The notes under the pieces: model-generated
Databases searched by the model: none
What the model was told of the DNA's origin: nothing
Seen by the model: the letters and a program-made list of their open reading frames with translations, nothing else
Assembly: GCA_020832655.1 (NCBI GenBank)
Contig: JAFIEF010000005.1
Span: forward strand, 42,050-106,049
Reading direction: 5' to 3'
DNA from: Paracoccaceae bacterium
GTDB lineage: Bacteria > Pseudomonadota > Alphaproteobacteria > Rhodobacterales > Rhodobacteraceae
Length of the DNA: 64,000 bases
Shown: piece by piece, positions 17,724-26,002 of the stretch
Position numbering within the stretch: position 1 is the stretch's first letter
Layout: every line of letters begins with the position of its first letter
Made by a program: the position numbers and the translations under genes

Positions 17724-18578
17724 CTAGATATCCTTCAGGATGGCCGCCGCCTCGCGGAAGGCATTGGATGGCCCGCCCGGCAGCATGATCAGCTTGGCAT
17801 TGTCCGATTTCGACAAGCCTTCCAGCGCCTCGATCTGCATGCGCGCAGTCTGGAAGGTCAGCGCCTCGCGCGCGTTCTCGCCTTCCAGCGATGCCGCGAT
17901 GGCGCGGTTGGCCTCGGCATTGGCGTCGGCAATGGCGCGGATCGCATCGGCGCGGCGCTGCGCCTCGTAAAGTTCACCATCGGCGGCCAGTTCGGCGGCG
18001 CGGCGCAGGCCTTCGGCGCGGGTGATCGCAGCGCGGCGTTCACGTTCAGCGGCCAGAACCTCGGCCATCGCCTTCTGGGTGGTTTCATTCAGCTTCACAT
18101 CGGTGATTTCCGAGCGCGAAATGCGAATGCCATACGTCTTGCCCGCATCTTCCAGCGCTTCCAGCAGCGCCACATTCAATGACCCGCGATCAGATTGCAC
18201 GGCGTCCAGTTCCACCTTGCCCAGTTCCGAACGCACCAGCGATTGCACCAGACCGATGACCAGATCATCGATCTTGTTCACCCGGAACACTGCTGCCTCG
18301 GGGTTCTCGATGCGGTAGACGACCAGCAACTGGCAGCCAAAGACGACATTGTCGGCCGAGACCACCTCCAGCGCGATGTCATTCAAGACCTGATCATTCA
18401 CCGGCACCACCGAATGCACCCGGTCCAGAAACGGGATGATGATATTGACACCCGCATCCAATGTGCGGTGATACGCACCCAGCCGCGTGATGACGAAATT
18501 CTGCGCCTGAGGCACGATCTTCAGCCCCATGATGACAATCAGCACCAGCAGAACGACAAGTGCGAGGATCAGTTCCAT
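17724..18578 (-). CDS. SPFH/stomatin-family membrane protein (QmcA-like)
   Basis: A 284-residue protein with one N-terminal membrane anchor (residues 3-20), then an SPFH (band 7) domain beginning at KIVPQAQNFVITRLGAYHRTL, and a long charged coiled coil (about 170-250, rich in AAERERRAAITRAEG). This is the QmcA/HflK-like slipin layout. Such proteins form large oligomers at membrane microdomains and modulate proteases such as FtsH. It is the first gene of a two-gene unit with the NfeD-like partner. Confidence 0.93.
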   Translation of the reverse strand: MELILALVVLLVLIVIMGLKIVPQAQNFVITRLGAYHRTLDAGVNIIIPFLDRVHSVVPVNDQVLNDIALEVVSADNVVFGCQLLVVYRIENPEAAVFRVNKIDDLVIGLVQSLVRSELGKVELDAVQSDRGSLNVALLEALEDAGKTYGIRISRSEITDVKLNETTQKAMAEVLAAERERRAAITRAEGLRRAAELAADGELYEAQRRADAIRAIADANAEANRAIAASLEGENAREALTFQTARMQIEALEGLSKSDNAKLIMLPGGPSNAFREAAAILKDI

Positions 18579-18798
18579 CAGGCAAACTCCTATATCAATG
18601 CCGCAGCGGGATGCATGGTTGCGCGAATTCCGCCCTTGTTCAACCTGTATCTGCGCGCCGCGCCGGGGCTGTCACGCCCGCTTCACGAAGCCGAGATCAG
18701 ATCTGGAAAATCGCGCGGTCCGCACCAATGTGCTGTAGTATGACGTAGGACCGGAACTCCGCGTCTTTACTTGTTACTGTCCCTCGTTCCGCACCTGT

Positions 18799-18823
18799 GC
18801 CCGGCCACTGGCCGGGCTTTTTT
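18799..18823 (+). terminator. Intrinsic terminator in the leader before the CoA-binding gene
   Basis: The perfect hairpin GCCCGGCC (18799-18806), loop ACT, GGCCGGGC (18810-18817) is followed by six T (18818-18823). It sits in the 285-base region between two divergent genes and reads toward the downstream gene that starts at 18864, so it has no upstream coding gene to end. It must serve either a small RNA or an attenuated leader. Confidence 0.75.
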
Positions 18824-18863
18824 CTGCTTGCAGGCGCGCGGGTTCTGACGCAGCTTCGCTGTC

Positions 18864-19340
18864 ATGACAGGTGACGCCCCCTCTCCGCAGATGCTCCGCA
18901 GGATCTTGCAGCGCAGCAAGGTCATCGCCATCGTCGGTATCTCCACCAACCCGGTGCGGCCCAGCTATTTCGTCGGGCGCTACCTGTCGTTGAAAGGCTA
19001 TCATGTGATCCCGGTCAATCCGGGGCTGGCGGGGCAGATGCTGTTTGGCGAACGCATCCGTGCCGATCTGACCGACTGCCCGCCAGAGGTCGATATGGTC
19101 GATATCTTCCGCCGGTCAGAGCATGTGCCGCCGATTGTCGATCAGGCGCTGGCCGCTCTGCCCAATCTGCGCACGATCTGGATGCAGATCGGCGTGCGCA
19201 ACCCGGAAGCCGCCGCCAGAGCACGCGCCGCCGGGGTGGATGTGATCGAGGATCTCTGCCCCAAGATGGAATATCAGCGCCTGTTCGGTGAATTGCGCAT
19301 GGGCGGGATCAATACCGGCGTGATCTCTTCGCGGCTATAG
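18864..19340 (+). CDS. CoA-binding domain protein (YccU-like)
   Basis: A 158-residue single-domain Rossmann-fold protein of the CoA-binding/YccU family. Seen: IAIVGISTNPVRPSYFVGRYL for the nucleotide-binding loop, VIPVNP, and IWMQIGVRNPEAAARARAAGVDVIED, close to the succinyl-CoA synthetase alpha N-terminal fold. Family members bind CoA but their physiological role is not established. No strong Shine-Dalgarno sequence is seen, and a transcription terminator lies 40 bases upstream, which hints at leader-based control. Its stop codon shares the palindrome CTATAG with the stop of the opposing crcB. Confidence 0.88.
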   Translation: MTGDAPSPQMLRRILQRSKVIAIVGISTNPVRPSYFVGRYLSLKGYHVIPVNPGLAGQMLFGERIRADLTDCPPEVDMVDIFRRSEHVPPIVDQALAALPNLRTIWMQIGVRNPEAAARARAAGVDVIEDLCPKMEYQRLFGELRMGGINTGVISSRL

Positions 19341-19712
19341 CTGCGGGCACGCCCCTAGCCCCAGCCGATAGCCCGCCCAGACCGCCAGCATCCACAGCAC
19401 CAGCGACCCCGCGCCATAAGCCAGCGCCAGCGCCGCCTGCTGGCTGCCCAGCAGCATGACTTCCAGCGAGAAGAACGAAAATGTGGTGAAACCACCGCAA
19501 AAGCCGGTCATCAGCAGCGCCTGCATCTTCGGCCCCAGCGGGCGCGTCACCAGCCAGCCAATCGCCAGCGCGCCAAGGATATTGGCCGCCAGCGTGGCCA
19601 GATAGGCCATCTGCGGCAGCGTGGCCAGCGCGGCCAGGCTGATTGCCGCGCGCAGCCCGGTTCCGACCGCCCCCCCCAGCCCGATCAGCAGCAATATGCG
19701 CGCCTGCCCCAT
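19335..19712 (-). CDS. crcB: Fluoride channel subunit CrcB (second of pair)
   Basis: A 125-residue Fluc/CrcB protein with four membrane helices. The signature GFCGGFTTFSFFSLE carries the Thr/Phe pore residues, and LAANILGALAIGW holds the Asn-containing N-terminal motif. It exports fluoride passively. The ATG at 19712 overlaps the stop of the upstream crcB copy by one base (TGATG), so both subunits come from one message. Tandem crcB genes usually encode the two halves of a heteromeric dual-topology dimer. Confidence 0.92.
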   Translation of the reverse strand: MGQARILLLIGLGGAVGTGLRAAISLAALATLPQMAYLATLAANILGALAIGWLVTRPLGPKMQALLMTGFCGGFTTFSFFSLEVMLLGSQQAALALAYGAGSLVLWMLAVWAGYRLGLGACPQL

Positions 19713-20116
19713 CACAGCCCCCCGCCCAGTGTCAGACGCGTCAGCCCATAGCCCAGCGCGGCCAGCGTCGGGCAGGCAATGACGGAAACAGCCGCATTGG
19801 CGCAAGCCGCGCGGGCATGCCCGTCCTGCCACAATTGCAGGGTTTGCAGCGCAAAGCTCGACACGGTGGTATAGCCCCCCAGCACCCCGATGGCGAACAG
19901 GTCAAATCCGTTGATGCGCGGGGGGGGATAGGCCAGCGCGGCGCCCGCCCATGCCAATGCCACCCCGATCAGCAGACTGCCCGACAGATTGACGCTCAGC
20001 GTACCCCAGGCCGGATGGGCGACGCGGCTGACCAGTGCCGACAGCGCCGCGCGCAGCATGCTGCCCAGCCCGCCCCCCAGCGCCAGCGCCAGGACATATG
20101 TCACGCCATTTTCCAT
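19712..20116 (-). CDS. crcB: Fluoride channel subunit CrcB (first of pair)
   Basis: A 134-residue CrcB homologue with four predicted membrane helices and GVLGGYTTVSSFALQ, the equivalent of the GGxTTxS signature; SVNLSGSLLIGV holds the pore-lining Asn. It is one-base coupled to the second crcB. No match to the fluoride riboswitch core was found upstream of 20116. Confidence 0.92.
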   Translation of the reverse strand: MENGVTYVLALALGGGLGSMLRAALSALVSRVAHPAWGTLSVNLSGSLLIGVALAWAGAALAYPPPRINGFDLFAIGVLGGYTTVSSFALQTLQLWQDGHARAACANAAVSVIACPTLAALGYGLTRLTLGGGL

Positions 20117-20183
20117 CCCGCGCTGCTATAGCGGCTTTGCCGGGGGCGGGGAAGGGTGGCTGGCTGATGGGTTCGACGCCCTG

Positions 20184-22715
20184 CTAATCCTGTGCCCGCA
20201 ACACCCCGGCCGGGCGGGCCGCAAGCGGGCGCAGCGCAAAGACCAGCCCTGCCAGCAGCGTGGCCAGCACCCCGCCCAGGATTATCGCCAGCGCCGAGAC
20301 CGGTTCGAACTGGTAATCGGCCTGCATCACGAAACGCATCACCGCCCAGCTTGCCAGCGCGCCTGCGCCCAGCGCCACCAGCCCCGCCGCTGCCCCCATC
20401 AGCGCCGCGCGCAGCGCGAAGCTGGCCAGTATAACCCGCCGTGTCGCGCCCAGCGTCTTCATCACTGCGGCTTCATAGACCCGCGCGCGCTCGCCCGCCG
20501 CTGCCGCGCCGATCAGCACCACAAAGCCTGTCAGCAGCGTGGCAAGGGCGGCATAGCTGGTGGCAGTGGCCATTGTCGAAAGCGCCTCTGTCACGCGCTC
20601 GGCGGCTTCGCGCACACGAATCGCGGTGATGTTGGGGAACTGGTTCGACAAATCGCGCAAGATCGCGCCTTCGGCGGCTTCCAGCGCATAGACGGTAGCG
20701 ATATGTGTATGCGGCGCCGCGCGCAGCGGTTCGGGCGACATGACCATCACGAAACCGATCCCGCCGGTGGAAAAATCCACCTCGCGCAGATTGGCGATTT
20801 CGGCACTGATGTCACGGCCAAGGATGTTCACATTCACGCTGTCGCCCACCGAAAGCCCCAGATCAGCGGCCTGTCCGGCCCCAAAACTGACCAGCGGCGG
20901 GCCGGAATAATCGTCAGACCACCATTCCCCGGCCAGCAGCCTTGTGCCTTCGGGCATCGATGCGGCATAGGTCACGCCACGATCCCCGCGCAGCACCCAA
21001 TGCCCGGCAGCGGAATGCTCGGCGGCGGGCACGCCATTCAGCGCCGTGACCACCCCGCGCAGCATCGGCGCGGTTTCGACCTTGTCCACATTCGGATCAT
21101 CACCCAGCCGCGCCAGAAAGCCCTGCAACTGATGGTTCTGGATATCGAGGAAGAAATAGCTTGGCGCGCGGTCGGGCAGATCGGCGGAAATGGCGCGGCG
21201 CATATTGCTGTCGATCTGGCCCACAGCGGCCAGCACGGTCAGCCCCAGCCCCAGCGACAGGATCACGGCACTGGCCCCTTCGCGCGGATTGGCTATCGCC
21301 CCCATCGCGCTGCGCAGCACAGTATGCCCGCGCAAGGCTCGCGCCCGCGCCGCGCGCCGCGCGATGACGCGCAACGCCAGCGCCGCCAGCGCAAGGATGG
21401 CCAGCGCCCCCATCACCCCGCCTGCGGTGGCATAGGCCAGACGCGGCACTGCGGCGAAGCCCGCCGCCACCGCCACCAGAAACGCCACCAGCGCGGCTGT
21501 CAGCAGCAGATAGGGCAGGCGCGGCCAGCCCCGCGCGGCATCGGCCACACCGCGAAAGATTGCCGCCGCGCGCACATGTTCGGTGCGCGCCAGGGGCCAG
21601 AGCGTGAAGATCAGCGCCGTCAGCGCGCCATAAATTGCGGCCTCGGTCAGCGCGCGGGGCTGGACCGAGATATCCAGCGACACCGGCAGTTGATCAGCGA
21701 CCAGCGGGGCGACCGCAAAGGGCACCAGCGCCCCCAGCACCAGCCCCAGCGCAATGCCCAGCAGTGTCAGCACCCCGATTTGCAGGAAATAGACCGAAAA
21801 AATCACCCGCCGTTCCGCCCCCAGCGTCTTGAGCGTGGCGATGACATTGGTCTTGCCTTCCAGATAGCTGCGCACGGCGGCGGATACGCCCACCCCCCCC
21901 ACGGCCAGCCCCGCAAGCCCGACCAGCACAAGGAAGGACGAGACACGTTCGATCACATTGCGGATTTGCGGCGCGGCGTTGCGACTGTCGCGCCAGCGCA
22001 CCCCGGCCCCGTCAAACTGTGCCTGAACCTGCGCGCGGGCCTGATCCAGCGCCATGCCGGGCAGAAGCATGCGGTAATTCACCTCGTATAATGTGCCGGG
22101 AACCAGAAGCTCGGCCTCGGCCAGCGCGTCAGTGCGCACGATGGTGCGCGGGCCAAAGCCGAAATTCGCGCCCAGCCCGTCGGGTTCGCGGGTGATGAAG
22201 GCGCGCAATTCGAACTCCTGCACACCCAGCCGGAACACATCGCCCAGTTCCAGCCCCAGCCGGTCGGCCAGCAGGCGTTCCATCACGCCGCCGGGCAGCC
22301 TGTTCTGCATTTCCAGCGCCTGATCCAGCGGCATGGCAGGGTCCAGCCCCAGCGCGCCCACCAGCGGATAGGCGTCATCCACGCCCTTGACCTGAGTGAC
22401 CGAACGTTCTGATGTCTCGCCCGTCCCCGTCACGGCCATCGAGCGGAAATCCACCGCCTCTGAGATCTGGCCTGCAAAACCGTCCATCCAGGCGCGTTCA
22501 TCATCACTGGCAAAACGATAGGTGAAGCGCAATTCCGCATCCCCGCCCAGAAGCGTGGCCCCTTCGCGCGCCAGCCCGTCATCAATGGCCCCGCGCACTG
22601 ACCCCACCGCGGCAATTGCCCCCACACCCAGCGCCAGACAGGCCAGAAACACCCAGAAGCCGCGCAAGCCCCCGCGCAATTCGCGCCGCGCGATGGTCCA
22701 GGCCAGACGGATCAT
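20184..22715 (-). CDS. ybbP: ABC transporter permease, YbbP/FtsX type
   Basis: An 843-residue membrane protein with the layout of large FtsX/MacB-like permeases. It has one N-terminal helix (GFWVFLACLALGVGAIAAVG), a large periplasmic domain, a block of several central helices (about residues 250-480), a second periplasmic domain, and three C-terminal helices. It forms an ABC system with the ATPase encoded immediately upstream (4-base overlap). In E. coli the same ybbA-ybbP pair lies divergent from tesA, exactly as here. The substrate is unknown; lipid or lipoprotein handling is suspected for the family. Confidence 0.9.
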   Translation of the reverse strand: MIRLAWTIARRELRGGLRGFWVFLACLALGVGAIAAVGSVRGAIDDGLAREGATLLGGDAELRFTYRFASDDERAWMDGFAGQISEAVDFRSMAVTGTGETSERSVTQVKGVDDAYPLVGALGLDPAMPLDQALEMQNRLPGGVMERLLADRLGLELGDVFRLGVQEFELRAFITREPDGLGANFGFGPRTIVRTDALAEAELLVPGTLYEVNYRMLLPGMALDQARAQVQAQFDGAGVRWRDSRNAAPQIRNVIERVSSFLVLVGLAGLAVGGVGVSAAVRSYLEGKTNVIATLKTLGAERRVIFSVYFLQIGVLTLLGIALGLVLGALVPFAVAPLVADQLPVSLDISVQPRALTEAAIYGALTALIFTLWPLARTEHVRAAAIFRGVADAARGWPRLPYLLLTAALVAFLVAVAAGFAAVPRLAYATAGGVMGALAILALAALALRVIARRAARARALRGHTVLRSAMGAIANPREGASAVILSLGLGLTVLAAVGQIDSNMRRAISADLPDRAPSYFFLDIQNHQLQGFLARLGDDPNVDKVETAPMLRGVVTALNGVPAAEHSAAGHWVLRGDRGVTYAASMPEGTRLLAGEWWSDDYSGPPLVSFGAGQAADLGLSVGDSVNVNILGRDISAEIANLREVDFSTGGIGFVMVMSPEPLRAAPHTHIATVYALEAAEGAILRDLSNQFPNITAIRVREAAERVTEALSTMATATSYAALATLLTGFVVLIGAAAAGERARVYEAAVMKTLGATRRVILASFALRAALMGAAAGLVALGAGALASWAVMRFVMQADYQFEPVSALAIILGGVLATLLAGLVFALRPLAARPAGVLRAQD

Positions 22716-23413
22716 TCGGCAGCCTCTGGCTTGCGCTTTTCTTCGGCGGCGATACGGCCATCAGCCAGCCGGATCACGCGGTCACAGCGCCGCGCCAGTT
22801 CCGGCGCATGGGTGACAAGGATCAGCGTTGCGCCATGCCGGTCGCGCAGCCCGAACAGCAAATCCATGATCGCCTGCCCGTTGGCATTGTCCAGATTGCC
22901 GGTCGGCTCATCCGCCAGCAGGATATCGGGGCGCGGGGCGGCGGCGCGCGCCAGCGCCACGCGTTGCTGTTCGCCACCCGACATCTGCGCAGGGTAGTGG
23001 CCCATGCGATGGCCCAGCCCCACGGCGCGCAATTCTTCCTCGGCACGCGCGAACGCGTCGCGCCGGCCTGCCAGTTCCAGCGGGGTTGCGACATTTTCCA
23101 GCGCGGTCATGGTGGGAATCAGGTGGAAAGACTGGAACACCACCCCCATATGTTGCCTGCGAAACCGGGCCAGCGCGTCCTCGTTCAGTGCCGTCAGATC
23201 ATGGCCCAGCGCCTGCACCTGCCCCGCGCTGGCACGTTCCAGCCCGCCCATCAACATCAGGAGGGATGACTTGCCCGACCCCGACGGCCCGATCAGACCG
23301 ACAGTTTCGCCGCGCGCCACATCTAGCGTGATGGCGCGCAAAATCTCTACCGGCCCGGCATTGCCCTGCAGGGTCAGATCGACATCCCTGAGCGAGAGAA
23401 CCATGTCCGTCAT
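22712..23413 (-). CDS. ybbA: ABC transporter ATP-binding protein, YbbA type
   Basis: A 233-residue ATPase of the MacB/LolD group. Walker A is GPSGSGKSS, the Q-loop is VFQSFHLIPTMTALENV, the signature is MSGGEQQRVALARA, and Walker B is ILLADEPTGNLD. It powers the YbbP permease. The start at 23413 is chosen because GGAAGGATGG precedes it. This places the first codons inside the first codons of the divergent tesA, an 11-base overlap of 5' ends. Confidence 0.94.
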   Translation of the reverse strand: MTDMVLSLRDVDLTLQGNAGPVEILRAITLDVARGETVGLIGPSGSGKSSLLMLMGGLERASAGQVQALGHDLTALNEDALARFRRQHMGVVFQSFHLIPTMTALENVATPLELAGRRDAFARAEEELRAVGLGHRMGHYPAQMSGGEQQRVALARAAAPRPDILLADEPTGNLDNANGQAIMDLLFGLRDRHGATLILVTHAPELARRCDRVIRLADGRIAAEEKRKPEAAE

Positions 23414-24131
23414 CAAATCCATCCTTCCGGCAATCCTGTGCCCTGCATATGGGGCCGCGCATGGCTTCGGCAAGCGCTGCGCTGCGGCGGTATTGGCCCT
23501 AACGCTGGGTGCGGCGCTTTCCGTCGCCCCGGCCTCTGCCGAAGCAGTGCGGCTGGTTGCGCTGGGGGATTCGCTGACCCAGGGTTACGGCCTGCCCAGT
23601 GATGACGGCTTTGTGCCCCAGCTTCAACGCTGGCTCGATGAACAGGGCGTGAAGGCAGAGGTGATCAATGCCGGTGTTTCCGGCGATACCACGGCGGGCG
23701 GGCTGGCGCGGATGGACTGGACGCTGGCCGAGCCGGTGGATGCGATGATCGTCGCGCTGGGCGGCAATGACCTGCTGCGCGGGATCGACCCGGCCACCAG
23801 CCGCACCAATCTGGATGCGATCCTGACCCGGCTGGCACAGGAAGATATCCCCGCCTTGCTGATCGGCATGCCTGCGCCGGGAAATTACGGGCCGGAATTC
23901 CGCGCCGCATTCGAGGCGATGTATACAGAGCTGGCCCTGAAGCATGACGTGCCGCTGATTGCGAACTTCCTGCAACCCATGACCGACAAGGCCGAGGCCG
24001 GGGTTGGCTTCGTCGCGTTGATGCAGGACGACCATATCCACCCCAATGCCGAAGGCGTGGCGCTGATCGTCGAAGGTCTTGGCCCGCAGATTGCCGCGTT
24101 TTTGGCAGAACTGTCCGCTGCCGCCCCCTGA
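23403..24131 (+). CDS. tesA: Arylesterase / lysophospholipase L1-like (GDSL, TesA)
   Basis: A 242-residue periplasmic SGNH hydrolase. A rather long N-terminal region leads to the signal peptide hydrophobic core AAAVLALTLGAALSVAPASA (cleavage near residue 46). Conserved blocks are GDSLTQGYG (Ser57), VINAGVSGDTT (Gly), LGGNDLLRG (Asn) and DDHIHPN (Asp and His). Family members hydrolyse thioesters, lysophospholipids and aryl esters. It is divergent from ybbA with overlapping starts; the conserved neighbourhood suggests a functional link with the ABC system. Confidence 0.93.
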   Translation: MSVIKSILPAILCPAYGAAHGFGKRCAAAVLALTLGAALSVAPASAEAVRLVALGDSLTQGYGLPSDDGFVPQLQRWLDEQGVKAEVINAGVSGDTTAGGLARMDWTLAEPVDAMIVALGGNDLLRGIDPATSRTNLDAILTRLAQEDIPALLIGMPAPGNYGPEFRAAFEAMYTELALKHDVPLIANFLQPMTDKAEAGVGFVALMQDDHIHPNAEGVALIVEGLGPQIAAFLAELSAAAP

Positions 24132-24259
24132 TCCGGCCACTCACCACTGTAGCCGTTGTGCCTGTCCGCGCTTGATGATAAGAGCGCGCAAATCATTGCA
24201 GCAAGCACAGTCGCGCGGGCCGTTTTCGCCCGATCCGCACAGCAGAGGGTAGGCCAGAC

Positions 24260-25426
24260 ATGCCACGACAAAACTATGTTTTCACGTCAGAATCCGTTTC
24301 CGAAGGGCATCCTGACAAGGTTTGTGATCGCATTTCGGATGCGGTTCTGGATGCGCTGCTGGCCGAAGAGGAAACCGCGCGCGTGGGGTGTGAAACCTTC
24401 GCAACTTCATCGCTGGTGGTGATCGGCGGCGAGGTTGGCCTGTCGGATCGTGAAAGGCTGAAGGACTATATGGGGCGCATCCCGCAGATTGCGCGCGACT
24501 GCATCAAGGATATCGGCTATGAGCAGGAAAAGTTCCACTGGAACACCTGCCATGTGCTGAACTTCCTGCACGAACAATCCGCCCATATCGCCCAAGGGGT
24601 GGATCGTGACGGCGCGGGCGATCAGGGGATCATGTTCGGCTATGCTGTCGATGAGACGCCCGAACTGATGCCGGCGCCGATCCAGTATGCCCACAAAATT
24701 CTGCGGCGTCTGGCCGAAGTGCGCAAATCCGGCGCGGAACCGATGCTGCGCCCGGATGCGAAAAGCCAGCTTTCGGTGCGTTACGAGGATGGCCGCCCGG
24801 TCGAAGTGACATCGATCGTCCTGTCCACCCAGCATACTGATGCCAGCCAGACCTCGGATGATATCCGCGCCATTGTCGAGCCTTACATCCGCGAGGTGCT
24901 GCCCGCCGAATGGATCACCGATGCGACCGAATGGTGGATTAACCCCACCGGCACATTTGTCATTGGCGGGCCTGATGGCGATGCCGGGTTGACGGGGCGC
25001 AAGATCGTGGTTGACACTTATGGCGGCGCGGCGGCGCATGGCGGCGGCGCGTTTTCGGGCAAGGATCCGACCAAGGTGGACCGTTCGGCCGCCTATGCCG
25101 CGCGCTATCTGGCCAAGAATGTCGTGGCCGCCGGTCTGGCGCGGCGCTGTTCGCTGCAGCTTTCCTACGCAATCGGGGTCGCCAAGCCGCTGTCGATCTA
25201 TATCGATACGCACGGCACCGGCGCGGTGGATGACGAGGCCATTGAACGTGCCGTTGGTCAGGTGATGGATCTGACCCCGCGCGGCATTCGCGAGCATCTG
25301 GGGCTGAACCGTCCGATCTATCAGCGGACCTCTGCTTACGGGCATTTCGGCCGCGAACCCGAGGCCGATGGCGGCTTCAGCTGGGAACGCACCGACCTGA
25401 TCGAGGCGCTGAAGAAAGCCTTCTGA
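24260..25426 (+). CDS. metK: S-adenosylmethionine synthetase
   Basis: Makes AdoMet from methionine and ATP. The 388-residue protein carries [30 protein letters not shown] and [19 protein letters not shown], the three signature blocks of bacterial MetK. The ATG at 24260 is preceded by GAGGGT. The 128-base gap upstream was checked for the SAM/SAH riboswitch often found in front of metK in this order; no convincing match was found on the coding strand. ahcY in the same window provides the return arm of the methyl cycle. Confidence 0.97.
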   Translation: MPRQNYVFTSESVSEGHPDKVCDRISDAVLDALLAEEETARVGCETFATSSLVVIGGEVGLSDRERLKDYMGRIPQIARDCIKDIGYEQEKFHWNTCHVLNFLHEQSAHIAQGVDRDGAGDQGIMFGYAVDETPELMPAPIQYAHKILRRLAEVRKSGAEPMLRPDAKSQLSVRYEDGRPVEVTSIVLSTQHTDASQTSDDIRAIVEPYIREVLPAEWITDATEWWINPTGTFVIGGPDGDAGLTGRKIVVDTYGGAAAHGGGAFSGKDPTKVDRSAAYAARYLAKNVVAAGLARRCSLQLSYAIGVAKPLSIYIDTHGTGAVDDEAIERAVGQVMDLTPRGIREHLGLNRPIYQRTSAYGHFGREPEADGGFSWERTDLIEALKKAF

Positions 25427-25440
25427 ACCGCGCGCACCGG

Positions 25441-25496
25441 AAAAAATGCGCCCGCGAGCGGCACCCACCCACCCGCCCTGCACCCCTCGCGGGCGC
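25441..25496 (-). terminator. Intrinsic terminator after the hotdog thioesterase
   Basis: A perfect 11-bp inverted repeat, GCGCCCGCGAG (25448-25458) and CTCGCGGGCGC (25486-25496), is followed on the minus strand by a run of six T (complement of 25441-25446). It begins 36 bases past the stop of the minus-strand gene. There is no T run in the plus direction, so it is not a metK terminator. Confidence 0.75.
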
Positions 25497-25532
25497 TGCC
25501 CGTTGCCTGACGGCATCGGGCGGGGCATTTGA

Positions 25533-25943
25533 TCAGGGCTGCACCCCGATCATGGTACCTTGCAACAACGCAATCGTCTTGCGGCTGGTGCCGGATATCG
25601 CAACCACTTCTGATCGCACTACGGATAACCTGCGCCCGGCGCGTTCGACACTGCCTGTGGCCTCGAAACTGTCCCCCAGCGCGGGCGCAAGCAGGTTGAT
25701 CTTGATTTCGACGGTCATCACCTCCTGCCCTTCGGGCATCAGGCTAAGCGCGGCATAGCCCGCCGCCGAATCCCCCAGCGCGAAGGCCACGGCGGCGTGT
25801 GACGCCCCGTGCTGCTGACAAAACGCGTCCAGCCTTGGGGCGGCGATGACGCAGCGGCCCTGATGGGCATGCAGCATGCGCGCCTGAAGGCTGGCCATCA
25901 TGGACTGGCGTGCGAAGCTCTGGGCGATGCGTTGGTCGATCAT
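25533..25943 (-). CDS. PaaI-type hotdog thioesterase
   Basis: A 136-residue single hotdog-fold protein of the PaaI/YdiI group. The family motif appears as QQHGASHAAVAFALGDSAAGYAAL, with the HG(A/G) loop and an Asp at the expected catalytic position, followed by TVEIKINLLAPALGD. It hydrolyses acyl-CoA thioesters in the cytosol. It is far from the paa operon and not obviously part of it; the name reflects the fold. It is divergent from deoA and closed by a strong terminator. Confidence 0.87.
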   Translation of the reverse strand: MIDQRIAQSFARQSMMASLQARMLHAHQGRCVIAAPRLDAFCQQHGASHAAVAFALGDSAAGYAALSLMPEGQEVMTVEIKINLLAPALGDSFEATGSVERAGRRLSVVRSEVVAISGTSRKTIALLQGTMIGVQP

Positions 25944-26002
25944 GGTGGACCCCGTTACTTTTAGCTATGCTTGCGCAGGGCCGGGCCAAGGGCAAGGGGA
26001 CA

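Noticed and set aside
20117..20183. Fluoride riboswitch before crcB, and a tRNA-like GGGTTCGA string
   Set aside because: The riboswitch core is absent. The GGGTTCGACGCCC string has only three stem pairs and no acceptor or anticodon arms.
24132..24259. Possible SAM/SAH riboswitch upstream of metK
   Set aside because: A string similar to the conserved ACAACGGC core occurs only on the wrong strand (complement of about 24150-24160), and the matching downstream pairing segment near the metK start is missing.
25533..25943. Assigning the hotdog thioesterase as paaI of the phenylacetate pathway
   Set aside because: It lies 30 kb from the paa operon with its own terminator and no shared motif, so only the fold name is used.
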